A stretch of 18,200 bases of DNA from Betaproteobacteria bacterium (GTDB lineage: Bacteria; Pseudomonadota; Gammaproteobacteria; Burkholderiales; Usitatibacteraceae): contig JANYFH010000021.1 of the NCBI GenBank assembly GCA_025362705.1, positions 1-18,200 of the forward strand. The letters run 5' to 3'. Position 1 is the first letter of the stretch; each line of letters starts with the position of its first letter. This document shows, in pieces, positions 6,791 through 12,912 of the stretch. A program made the translations under genes and the position numbers. The notes under the pieces were generated by a model. It was not told the origin of the DNA and searched no databases. It worked only from the letters and a program-made list of their open reading frames with translations.

Positions 6791-8377
6791 TCAGGGCACC
6801 AGTACGGTATCTTTTGCTTCACTCGCAAGTTCAGGATAGTCGAGGCTGTAATGCAGTCCGCGGCTTTCTTTTCGCGCCAGTGCGCAGCGCACGATCAGCC
6901 CGGCGGTAAGAACGAGATTGCGTAGTTCGATCAAGTCATTCGAGATGCGAAAGTTGGCGTAGTAATCGTGGATTTCTGATTGCAGCAGATCGATGCGATG
7001 CATGGCGCGTTCGAGGCGTTTGTCGGTGCGCACGATGCCGACGTAATCCCACATGAAGCGGCGCAGTTCGTCCCAGTTGTGCGAAATGATGACTTCTTCG
7101 TCGGCGTTGGTGACACGACTTTCGTCCCACGCGGGCAGGGCGGGTGATTGGCGTGCGGGCTGGTTCAACATGTCGTTTGCAACCGCTTCGGAAAATACCA
7201 GGCATTCGAGTAAAGAGTTGCTGGCCAGCCGATTGGCACCATGTAACCCTGTGCAGGTTACTTCGCCGATGGCATAAAGATCATCGACATCGGTGCGCCC
7301 TCGCAGGTCGGTGACAATGCCCCCGCAGGTGTAGTGTGCAGCGGGCACGACGGGAATTGGGTCTGTGGTGATATCGATACCTAGCGACAAACACTTCTCG
7401 TAGATATTCGGGAAATGTGCCTTCAGGAAATCAGCCGGCTTGTGCGAGATATCGAGGTACACAAAATCGAGACCACGTTTTTTCATTTCGAAGTCGATGG
7501 CACGGGCGACGACATCGCGCGGTGCCAGTTCAGCGCGCTCGTCGTGTTGCGGCATAAAGCGCTCGCCGGCTTTGCCCTTTTCTGGCAAACACAAATGGCC
7601 GCCTTCACCACGAACTGCCTCCGTGATCAAATACGATTTGGCGAGGGGGTGATAGAGGCAGGTGGGGTGAAACTGGATAAATTCCATATTGGCGACGCGG
7701 CATCCCGCACGCCAGCCCATCGCCACACCGTCACCGGTAGCGACATCGGGGTTCGAGGTATAGAGATAAACTTTCCCCGCCCCGCCTGTAGCAAGCACGG
7801 TAAAGCGTGCTTCGATGGTGTGCACCGCGCCGGTCGCATTGTCCAGTGCGTAGGCGCCGTAACAGCGTTTTTCATCCAGCGGGCCAAGTTTTTTCGAGGT
7901 GATCAGATCAACCGCAAGATGGTGCTCCAACACTTCGACGTTAGGATGCGATTTCAGTCGCTGTACCAGCGTTTTCTGGACTGCACGACCGGTGGCATCG
8001 GCAGCATGCGCGATACGGCGATGCGAATGCCCACCTTCCCGGGTTAGATGGAGTTCATTGGCATTATGGTCATCGCGTGTGAACGGCACACCCTGCTTGA
8101 GAAGCCATTCAACAGCGCTGCGGCCGTGTTCAACGACCATGCGCACGGCAGCATCGTTACACAATCCGGCACCGGCGATATGGGTGTCACGGATATGGTT
8201 TGCCGTCGAATCATCGTCGCTGAGCACGGCGGCAATACCGCCTTGCGCCCATGCGCTGGCGGCGTCGAGGAGCTCCTGTTTTGTGATCAACGCAACCTTT
8301 TGAGTTTCGGCGAGTCTCAACGCCAGTGACATGCCGGCCAAACCGCTACCGATAATCAGTACGTCGTAGTGTTTCAT
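6791..8377 (-). CDS. nadB: L-aspartate oxidase
   Basis: A 528-residue FAD enzyme that oxidises L-aspartate to iminoaspartate, the first step of de novo NAD synthesis; NadA then uses the product. The N-terminal FAD motif is VLIIGSGLAGMSLALRLAE (residues 6-24). Then come SAWAQGGIAAVL (41-52) and the substrate/flavin loop LTREGGHSHRRIAHAADATG with Glu114, equivalent to the E. coli catalytic Glu121. FHPTCLYHP and GEVTCTGLHGANRLASNSLLE are further signatures of the succinate dehydrogenase/aspartate oxidase family. ATG 8377 has only a weak Shine-Dalgarno. It is divergent from rpoE across 320 bp, the same arrangement as E. coli nadB/rpoE. nnr follows 2 bp downstream. Length and motifs are normal. 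Confidence 0.97.
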   Translation of the reverse strand: MKHYDVLIIGSGLAGMSLALRLAETQKVALITKQELLDAASAWAQGGIAAVLSDDDSTANHIRDTHIAGAGLCNDAAVRMVVEHGRSAVEWLLKQGVPFTRDDHNANELHLTREGGHSHRRIAHAADATGRAVQKTLVQRLKSHPNVEVLEHHLAVDLITSKKLGPLDEKRCYGAYALDNATGAVHTIEARFTVLATGGAGKVYLYTSNPDVATGDGVAMGWRAGCRVANMEFIQFHPTCLYHPLAKSYLITEAVRGEGGHLCLPEKGKAGERFMPQHDERAELAPRDVVARAIDFEMKKRGLDFVYLDISHKPADFLKAHFPNIYEKCLSLGIDITTDPIPVVPAAHYTCGGIVTDLRGRTDVDDLYAIGEVTCTGLHGANRLASNSLLECLVFSEAVANDMLNQPARQSPALPAWDESRVTNADEEVIISHNWDELRRFMWDYVGIVRTDKRLERAMHRIDLLQSEIHDYYANFRISNDLIELRNLVLTAGLIVRCALARKESRGLHYSLDYPELASEAKDTVLVP

Positions 8378-8428
8378 CTTGTTGGGCTTGTGCGGGCCAG
8401 CATTGGCTTGTCGGCAATGAAAGAGAGT

Positions 8429-8455
8429 GAACTATTTGCCTTCGGGCGGGTCTCT
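8429..8455 (+). promoter_or_regulatory. Weak candidate sigma-E-type promoter for rpoE
   Basis: GAACTA (8429-8434), 16 nt, then TCTCT (8451-8455) resembles the ECF sigma-E pattern GAACTT-N15/16-TCNNA at the -35 and only partly at the -10. rpoE operons are commonly autoregulated, which is why it was looked for. If used, the transcript would start near 8462 and include ATG 8530. Confidence 0.25.
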
Positions 8456-8546
8456 AGTCCGGGTTTTGGATAGTTTTTAGTTTGTTTCGCAGAAGTTTCC
8501 GATGGTGCATTTTGGTGGGGAGAAAAGTTATGGCAGAGTTGACGTT

Positions 8547-8552
8547 TATAAT
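8547..8552 (+). promoter_or_regulatory. Candidate sigma-70 -10 box upstream of rpoE
   Basis: A perfect TATAAT sits 145 bp upstream of the usual rpoE start. No TTGACA-like box lies at 16-18 bp upstream and there is no extended -10 TG. Transcription from it would begin near 8559, after ATG 8530, so only the short RpoE could be made from that RNA. Confidence 0.3.
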
Positions 8553-8697
8553 ACCTGACGTAGTCGGGCTAAACAGCAGGGCGCATAACAGCACACCTGG
8601 GGTCGCATTAAAACGCGGCGAGATCGCCGACGCCAGCGCGAAGCGAGCGAGCGTAGCTGCGACCGCAACGCGCCCGGTCAATCAGGGGAAGGTGTTG

Positions 8698-9297
8698 ATG
8701 AGTGATCGCGAAGTCGATCAACAATTGGTGGTGCGTGCGCAAGCGGGTGATAAACGTGCATTTGAATTGCTCGTTATCAAGTACCAGCGCAAGGTTGAGC
8801 GTTTGTTATCGCGCATAATTCGCAATCAGGATGAAATTCCGGATGTAGCCCAGGAATCATTCATCAAAGCATATCGCGCGCTTGCCAATTTCCGTGGTGA
8901 TAGCGCGTTCTACACCTGGCTCTATCGTATTTCGGTGAACACAGCAAAAAACTATTTGGTCAGTCAGGGCCGTCGCGCGCCGACCAGCACAGGTTATGAC
9001 GCCGAGGATGCCGAAAGTTTCGAAGATGCCGTCGGTTTGCGCGACAACGCAACACCCGATGCGCTTCTGATGTCGAAGCAGATTGCAGAAATTGTAAATT
9101 CGACTATTGACAAGTTGCCGGAAGAATTAAGAACCGCGATTACGCTGCGCGAAATCGACGGCTTGAGTTATGAAGAGATCGCGCAGATCATGGATTGTCC
9201 GATCGGGACAGTCAGGTCGCGAATCTTTCGTGCCCGTGAGGCGGTGGCAGAACAACTGCGCCCGCAACTGGGCACGACGAAAGACAGGAGATGGTGA
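8698..9297 (+). CDS. rpoE: RNA polymerase sigma factor RpoE (sigma-E, AlgU-like)
   Basis: A 199-residue ECF sigma factor, the usual RpoE/AlgU length, directing transcription of envelope-stress genes. Region 2 (about 10-95) has AGDKRAFELLVIKYQRKV, ESFIKAYRALANFRGDSAF and YTWLYRISVNTAKNYLVSQGRR, near-identical to E. coli RpoE. Region 4 (about 130-190) has LPEELRTAITLREIDGLSYEE and GTVRSRIFRARE, the -35-binding helix-turn-helix. ATG 8698 is chosen because MSDREVDQQLV matches where the family begins and AGGGGAAGG lies at 8684-8692. An in-frame ATG at 8530 with a strong Shine-Dalgarno could add 56 residues (see findings). rseA starts 1 bp after the stop, the expected sigma/anti-sigma coupling. Activity is held in check by RseA at the membrane. 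Confidence 0.96.
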   Translation: MSDREVDQQLVVRAQAGDKRAFELLVIKYQRKVERLLSRIIRNQDEIPDVAQESFIKAYRALANFRGDSAFYTWLYRISVNTAKNYLVSQGRRAPTSTGYDAEDAESFEDAVGLRDNATPDALLMSKQIAEIVNSTIDKLPEELRTAITLREIDGLSYEEIAQIMDCPIGTVRSRIFRAREAVAEQLRPQLGTTKDRRW

Positions 9298-9298
9298 T

Positions 9299-9838
9299 AT
9301 GAACGAAAATTTATCTGCGTTGATGGACGGCGAGCTTGATCACGCTAAGGCGCGGACAGTGATCAAGTCGCTCGGCAGTGATGATGTGTCGCGCGAACAT
9401 TGGGATTTGTACCACGTCATTGGCGAATCATTGCGTGGCGACGACACGGGACGCATGCGGTCTCCCAAAGCGTGTACCGAGGCGATCTTTGCGGCGCTGG
9501 CACTGGAACCGACGGTACTGGCGCCGACCATGATCAGGCAGCCCGTAGAACGACGCACTCGCATCGCGCTGGCGATGGCTGCTTCTGTGATAACCATTTC
9601 TGTCGTTGGTGTAGTGGCGGTACAGCAACAGAACGGACAGGTTGTTCCGGTGCAATTGGTGCAACAGGTTGCTCCGCAGCCGGTCGCATTGAATAAGCTC
9701 CCACCTACTGCGGCAGAGGTGCGTGTAAACGATTATCTGGTCGTACACCGCCAGTTTTCAAATCCGGGCGCATTCCAGCCTGCTGCGTTGAACCGCGATG
9801 TACGTGGCGGGTCGGTGCCGCAGGCGACGGGTAAATAA
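9299..9838 (+). CDS. rseA: Anti-sigma-E factor RseA (MucA-like)
   Basis: A 179-residue single-pass inner-membrane anti-sigma factor. The cytoplasmic N-domain (1-86) opens with NENLSALMDGELD and contains REHWDLYHVIGESLRG, the RseA/MucA sigma-binding pattern. One transmembrane helix spans about 89-108 (RIALAMAASVITISVVGVVAV). The periplasmic tail (109-179) is Gln/Val/Pro-rich and would carry the RseB-binding and site-1 protease regions. ATG 9299 has AGGAG at 9286-9290 and lies 1 bp after the rpoE TGA. In the known pathway unfolded outer-membrane proteins trigger DegS then RseP cleavage, releasing sigma-E; neither protease gene is in the window. The C-terminus is weakly conserved, as usual. Function assigned from motif plus position. 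Confidence 0.9.
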   Translation: MNENLSALMDGELDHAKARTVIKSLGSDDVSREHWDLYHVIGESLRGDDTGRMRSPKACTEAIFAALALEPTVLAPTMIRQPVERRTRIALAMAASVITISVVGVVAVQQQNGQVVPVQLVQQVAPQPVALNKLPPTAAEVRVNDYLVVHRQFSNPGAFQPAALNRDVRGGSVPQATGK

Positions 9839-9842
9839 TCGG

Positions 9843-9872
9843 TTGTTTGTTAAGGATCGGCCGCAATATAAA
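9843..9872 (+). promoter_or_regulatory. Candidate promoter for rseB
   Basis: TTGTTT (9843-9848), an 18 bp spacer and TATAAA (9867-9872, 5/6 of the -10 consensus) occur just after the rseA stop. The predicted start point is near 9879, about 55 nt before rseB. This would let rseB be made independently of rpoE-rseA. Confidence 0.35.
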
Positions 9873-9876
9873 ATGA

Positions 9877-9889
9877 TTGTTGACAACAA
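9877..9889. promoter_or_regulatory. Perfect 13 bp palindrome TTGTTGACAACAA, operator-like
   Basis: TTGTTG and CAACAA flank a central A in the 96 bp rseA-rseB spacer. It lies right over the start point predicted from the TATAAA box at 9867-9872, the position expected for a repressor site. No binding protein can be named from the sequence. Confidence 0.4.
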
Positions 9890-9934
9890 GACTAATACAC
9901 AGGGATTGTAAGTTTTCTTGGCGCATGGATTGAA

Positions 9935-10936
9935 ATGAAGAGTTGGTTGAATTTACTGTCAGTGTTTAACGCGCTTGTTGCTGGATCCAGTCTATGGGCT
10001 GGCGTGGCGGGGGCGCAAACGATCGGATCGGCACCGGTCGATGGTCGTGAATGGCTTGAGCGTATTGCCAAATCGGCACGGGAAATGCCCTACACGGGCG
10101 TGTTCATCCAGCAGACTGCGGACGGTGTAAGCACATCGCGCATTACGCATGTGGTTGACCGCCGGGGTGTAGAGCTGGAAAAACTCGAGATGCTGGACGG
10201 ACCGCTGACCGAGATCATTCGCCGTAATGAAGAAATGTATTGCTACCACCCGGACGCAAAGACGGTTCGCGTGGATCGGCGCGTCAGTGGACGTTTTTTC
10301 CCTTCGCTCATTTCGGGCAATCCCAAAGCCATCTCCGAGAATTACAACGTCAAACTTGGCAACGTGGAACGGGTGGCCGGTTTCGATTGTCAATGGGTGA
10401 TTCTTGAACCGAAGGATGCAATGCGTTACATGCAAAAATTGTGCGCTGAGCTTGGTACCGGATTATTGCTGCGGGCGCGTATGTATAACGACCGAAACCA
10501 GATGTTGGAACAATTCATGTTTACGCAGCTTGATTTGCGTCCCGGGGTCGCAAAACAGGTGTTGAAATCCCGTTTCGAGCAATTGCCCGGCTGGCAGACA
10601 ACCGATTCTGTCAAAATGGCTAAACCAGCGGACACTGGATGGAAAGTCATGCAGCTTCCCGCAGGTTTCAAGAAGGTAGCTGAGATGGTTCGCACCCTGG
10701 TCGGTCGACCTATGCCCGTGTCGCAACTGGTGTTTTCGGATGGTCTCTTGCACGTATCGGTATTTGTTGAGCCGATGCAGGGCAACGCGCAGACATCAGG
10801 CGCGCGGATGACCGATGACAGTCCGATTGCGTTTGCGATGCGTCCAGTGGCGGATCATCAGGTAACGGTGATGGGCGAAGTCCCATTGGCAGCAGTACAG
10901 GCCATTGCCGACAGCGTGATGCAGACTGGCCGATAG
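9935..10936 (+). CDS. rseB: Periplasmic sigma-E regulator RseB (MucB-like)
   Basis: A 333-residue periplasmic protein that binds the RseA periplasmic tail, shields it from site-1 proteolysis and senses mislocalised lipids or lipopolysaccharide. Residues 1-27 form a Sec signal peptide, with likely cleavage after AGA (AGVAGA/QT). The N-terminal LolA-like domain (about 33-200) contains PYTGVFIQQTADGVSTSRITH, broken as YTGVFIQQ and SRITHVVD, plus the MucB/RseB motif EIIRRNEEMYCYHPD. The C-terminal domain (about 215-325) has GWKVMQLPAGFK and QLVFSDGLLHVSVFVE. ATG 9935 has no clear Shine-Dalgarno; a Met-Asp mini-frame (9925-9933) ends 1 nt before it. The 96 bp gap to rseA is longer than the other spacings here and holds a candidate promoter. 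Confidence 0.94.
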   Translation: MKSWLNLLSVFNALVAGSSLWAGVAGAQTIGSAPVDGREWLERIAKSAREMPYTGVFIQQTADGVSTSRITHVVDRRGVELEKLEMLDGPLTEIIRRNEEMYCYHPDAKTVRVDRRVSGRFFPSLISGNPKAISENYNVKLGNVERVAGFDCQWVILEPKDAMRYMQKLCAELGTGLLLRARMYNDRNQMLEQFMFTQLDLRPGVAKQVLKSRFEQLPGWQTTDSVKMAKPADTGWKVMQLPAGFKKVAEMVRTLVGRPMPVSQLVFSDGLLHVSVFVEPMQGNAQTSGARMTDDSPIAFAMRPVADHQVTVMGEVPLAAVQAIADSVMQTGR

Positions 10937-11051
10937 CTGCGTGCGGTTCGCCTGAATTTTGGTTTTGAGGTGTTTGGCCGGCGTTGGCCCGGTTAAAATT
11001 TGCTGTTTTTCGCCCGGTTAAGTCCGGCGAGTTGTTTCAAATGGAGAAAGC
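10937..11051. other. rseB-mucD spacer with a 10 bp direct repeat
   Basis: GCCCGGTTAA occurs at 10987-10996 and again at 11012-11021, 25 bp apart start to start. A TAAAAT box (10994-10999, 5/6 of a -10) overlaps the first copy, but no matching -35 lies at the right distance. The mucD Shine-Dalgarno GGAGA precedes ATG 11052. The spacer is large enough for a mucD promoter, but none is convincing. Confidence 0.4.
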
Positions 11052-12554
11052 ATGAGAATACGTAGCGATAAAAAACTGAATGTGTTGATGGCATCACTGT
11101 TTGCGTTAGTGACGATGCTCGTTTTTGTGAACACCAGAGTATTTGCGAAGGATCTGCCAGATTTCACGGAGTTGGTTGAAAAACACGGCCCCGCCGTGGT
11201 CAATGTCAGTACCAAGGCAAGAGCCGGGAGTCAGCGTGGGCAGCAGCAGCCGGATGAAAACGACATGTACGAATTTTTCCGGCGCTTCATGCCGCCGGAC
11301 GCGCTGCCCAATCCCCGCAGCAATCCGAATTCACCGAACACGCCGCGCCGCAATCCGCGTCAGCAAAATCCGAATCAGGATGCTCCCTTGCGCGATTTGG
11401 GGCAGGCTTCAGGATTCATCATTTCTGCTGATGGTTATGTCATTACCAATGCGCATGTCGTACAAAATGCTGATGAAGTTACCGTCACCTTGACCGATAA
11501 GCGCGAGTTCAAGGCCAAAGTAATTGGCAGCGATGCACGCACCGATGTGGCCGTGCTCAAAATAGACACTACTGGTTTGCCTAAAATCGTCATTGGCGAT
11601 TCCGACAAGGTACGTGTAGGCGAATGGGTACTCGCGATCGGTTCGCCATTTGGTTTTGAAAACACCGTGACCGCAGGCATTGTGAGCGCCAAGAGCCGCG
11701 ATACCGGTGATTTTGTGCCTTTCATCCAGTCCGATGCGGCAGTCAATCCAGGCAATTCCGGCGGCCCGCTTTTCAACATTCGCGGTGAAGTGATCGGCAT
11801 CAATTCACAAATTTTCAGCGGCAGCGGTGGCTACCTTGGAATTTCATTTGCGATCCCCGTGAATACAGCCATGGTTGTGGCAAACCAGTTAATCAAGACT
11901 GGCAAAGTCAACCGGGGTCGCGTTGGTGTTGCCATGAACCCCGGCCCGATTACGAAGGATTTGGTGGAAGCGTTGGGATTGCCCAGCACCAAAGGCGCGC
12001 TAATCGATGAAGTGACCAAGGATAGTCCCGCAGAAAAGGCGGGCGTCCTCGCGCAAGATTTCATCATTAAAGTAAACGGCAAACAGATTGAAACTTACAT
12101 CGATGTAACGCGCGCAATCAGCAATACCGCGCCCGGTACGAAAGTGGTTATGACTGTCTGGCGCAAAGGTGGCCAGAAAGAAATTTCGGTAACTGTTGGC
12201 GAAGCACCAAGTGACACCAACGTTGCAAGTGCGCCGGACAAAAAACAGGATAAAAAGGATGCAACGCCGAACCGCCTTGGCTTGGTCGTAGGCGATATTG
12301 AATCGGAAGATCGCAAAAAAACGCCGAAAAACGAAACTGGTACTGGCGTGGTGGTCAAGGATTCTGATGGGGCCTCCGAGCGTGCCGGAATTCGCCCAGG
12401 CGACATCATTCTGGCGGTCAACAATGCTGATGTGAAATCAGTCAGTCAATTCAACGATATCGTTGCGAAGCTCGATGCCAAGAAGGCGATAGCATTGCTG
12501 ATCCAACGCGAGAATCAAACGCGCTATGTAACGTTGCGAATCGATTCGAAGTAG
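11052..12554 (+). CDS. mucD: Periplasmic serine endoprotease MucD (DegP/DegQ/HtrA family)
   Basis: A 500-residue HtrA protease with two PDZ domains that degrades or holds misfolded periplasmic proteins. The signal peptide spans residues 1-32 (hydrophobic core 10-27, likely cleavage after VFA). The trypsin-like domain has the complete triad: His135 (ITNAHVV), Asp165 (RTDVAVL) and Ser236 (NPGNSGGPL). PDZ1 covers about 275-385 and PDZ2 about 400-498; in each, G-x-RPGD/AGVLAQD-type loops are present. Residues 57-112 form a long Asn/Pro/Gln/Arg-rich stretch in the position of the family's LA loop. Good Shine-Dalgarno GGAGA. It follows rpoE-rseA-rseB as mucD follows algU-mucA-mucB in Pseudomonas, so it is both an effector and a likely modulator of the sigma-E response. 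Confidence 0.96.
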   Translation: MRIRSDKKLNVLMASLFALVTMLVFVNTRVFAKDLPDFTELVEKHGPAVVNVSTKARAGSQRGQQQPDENDMYEFFRRFMPPDALPNPRSNPNSPNTPRRNPRQQNPNQDAPLRDLGQASGFIISADGYVITNAHVVQNADEVTVTLTDKREFKAKVIGSDARTDVAVLKIDTTGLPKIVIGDSDKVRVGEWVLAIGSPFGFENTVTAGIVSAKSRDTGDFVPFIQSDAAVNPGNSGGPLFNIRGEVIGINSQIFSGSGGYLGISFAIPVNTAMVVANQLIKTGKVNRGRVGVAMNPGPITKDLVEALGLPSTKGALIDEVTKDSPAEKAGVLAQDFIIKVNGKQIETYIDVTRAISNTAPGTKVVMTVWRKGGQKEISVTVGEAPSDTNVASAPDKKQDKKDATPNRLGLVVGDIESEDRKKTPKNETGTGVVVKDSDGASERAGIRPGDIILAVNNADVKSVSQFNDIVAKLDAKKAIALLIQRENQTRYVTLRIDSK

Positions 12555-12557
12555 TTC

Positions 12558-12815
12558 TTGAAACAACTGACGGTGCTGTCGCGAAGTTATTGCCACCTTT
12601 GCGATGACATGATTGCCGCTCTGCAGGAATTGCGGGGCGGTTTTTTCGAGGGCTACATAGTTAACGTTATCGATGTGAACCAGCATCCCCCGCTTGAAGC
12701 CAAGTGGGGCGACAAGGTGCCGGTTTTGCTGGATGGCGATGTGGAAATTTGCCACTATTTTCTCGACAAAGATCGGTTGGCTTCGCATCTGGAAAACCTG
12801 GAAAAGCGCGCCTGA
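12558..12815 (+). CDS. Small glutaredoxin-like protein (DUF836 type)
   Basis: An 85-residue thioredoxin-fold protein. The redox motif is YCHLCDD (Cys12 and Cys15), followed by a helix, then VIDVNQHPPLEAKWGDKVPVLL in the usual cis-proline position (Pro55), and DGDVEICHYFLD. It has no signal peptide, so it is cytosolic. Start TTG 12558, 3 bp after the mucD stop. No ATG is available; GTG 12573 would cut into the first strand. It is almost certainly co-transcribed with mucD. Small glutaredoxin-like genes next to lepA are known in related genomes, but I know of no proven partner or substrate. The ascribed fold is well supported; the function is unknown. Confidence 0.87.
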   Translation: MKQLTVLSRSYCHLCDDMIAALQELRGGFFEGYIVNVIDVNQHPPLEAKWGDKVPVLLDGDVEICHYFLDKDRLASHLENLEKRA

Positions 12816-12842
12816 AAGCAGGATTGAGTAACGCTTTTCGGG

Positions 12843-12848
12843 TAGAAT
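12843..12848 (+). promoter_or_regulatory. Candidate -10 box for lepA
   Basis: TAGAAT (5/6 of the -10 consensus) lies between the glutaredoxin stop and the hairpin. TTGAGT at 12824-12829 is only 13 bp upstream, too close for a normal -35. If used, RNA would start near 12855, so the hairpin would form the 5' end of the lepA message. Confidence 0.25.
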
Positions 12849-12856
12849 GTTGGATT

Positions 12857-12896
12857 GCAGCAAATAAGGGCACCTTTGTGTGCCCTTATTTGTTGT
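12857..12896 (+). terminator. Strong hairpin, possible terminator or lepA leader element
   Basis: CAAATAAGGGCAC (12861-12873) and GTGCCCTTATTTG (12880-12892) form a perfect 13 bp stem with a 6 nt CTTTGT loop. It extends to 17 bp with two G-U pairs (12857-12896). A T-rich but interrupted tail (ttatttgttgtt) follows the GC part, so it could end the mucD-glutaredoxin transcript. It also lies only 17 nt before the lepA ATG, so a leader role is equally possible. Confidence 0.55.
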
Positions 12897-12910
12897 TGGA
12901 CATCCCAACA
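12894..12910 (+). promoter_or_regulatory. Second hairpin covering the lepA ribosome-binding region
   Basis: TGTTGG (12894-12899) pairs with CCAACA (12905-12910) around an ACATC loop, ending 2 nt before the lepA ATG. It takes in the only purine-rich stretch (TTGGA) that could serve as Shine-Dalgarno. It shares bases 12894-12896 with the extended outer stem of the preceding hairpin. A further TGTTGGA at 12848-12854 could pair with CCAACA instead. Confidence 0.4.
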
Positions 12911-12912
12911 TC

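Larger units (their letters stand above)
8378..8697. other. nadB-rpoE divergent intergenic region (320 bp)
   Basis: No separate gene is recognised here. It must hold the nadB and rpoE promoters. The plus-strand frame of rpoE stays open back to about 8482 and includes ATG 8530 with its own Shine-Dalgarno GGGGAG (8517-8522). A small GCC-TTCG-GGC hairpin lies at 8438-8447 and a CGGCGA/TCGCCG inverted repeat at 8616-8629. The last 80 bp are rich in GCG/GAGC words and would encode an Ala/Arg-rich stretch if translated. No convincing nadB promoter was found on the minus strand. Confidence 0.6.

Noticed and set aside
9925..9933. Met-Asp mini-frame (ATGGATTGA) just before rseB
   Set aside because: It has no Shine-Dalgarno and is expected often by chance; re-initiation control cannot be argued from it alone.
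12880..12912. Upstream GTG start for lepA
   Set aside because: It falls in the arm of the strong hairpin and adds residues not seen at the N-terminus of LepA proteins.
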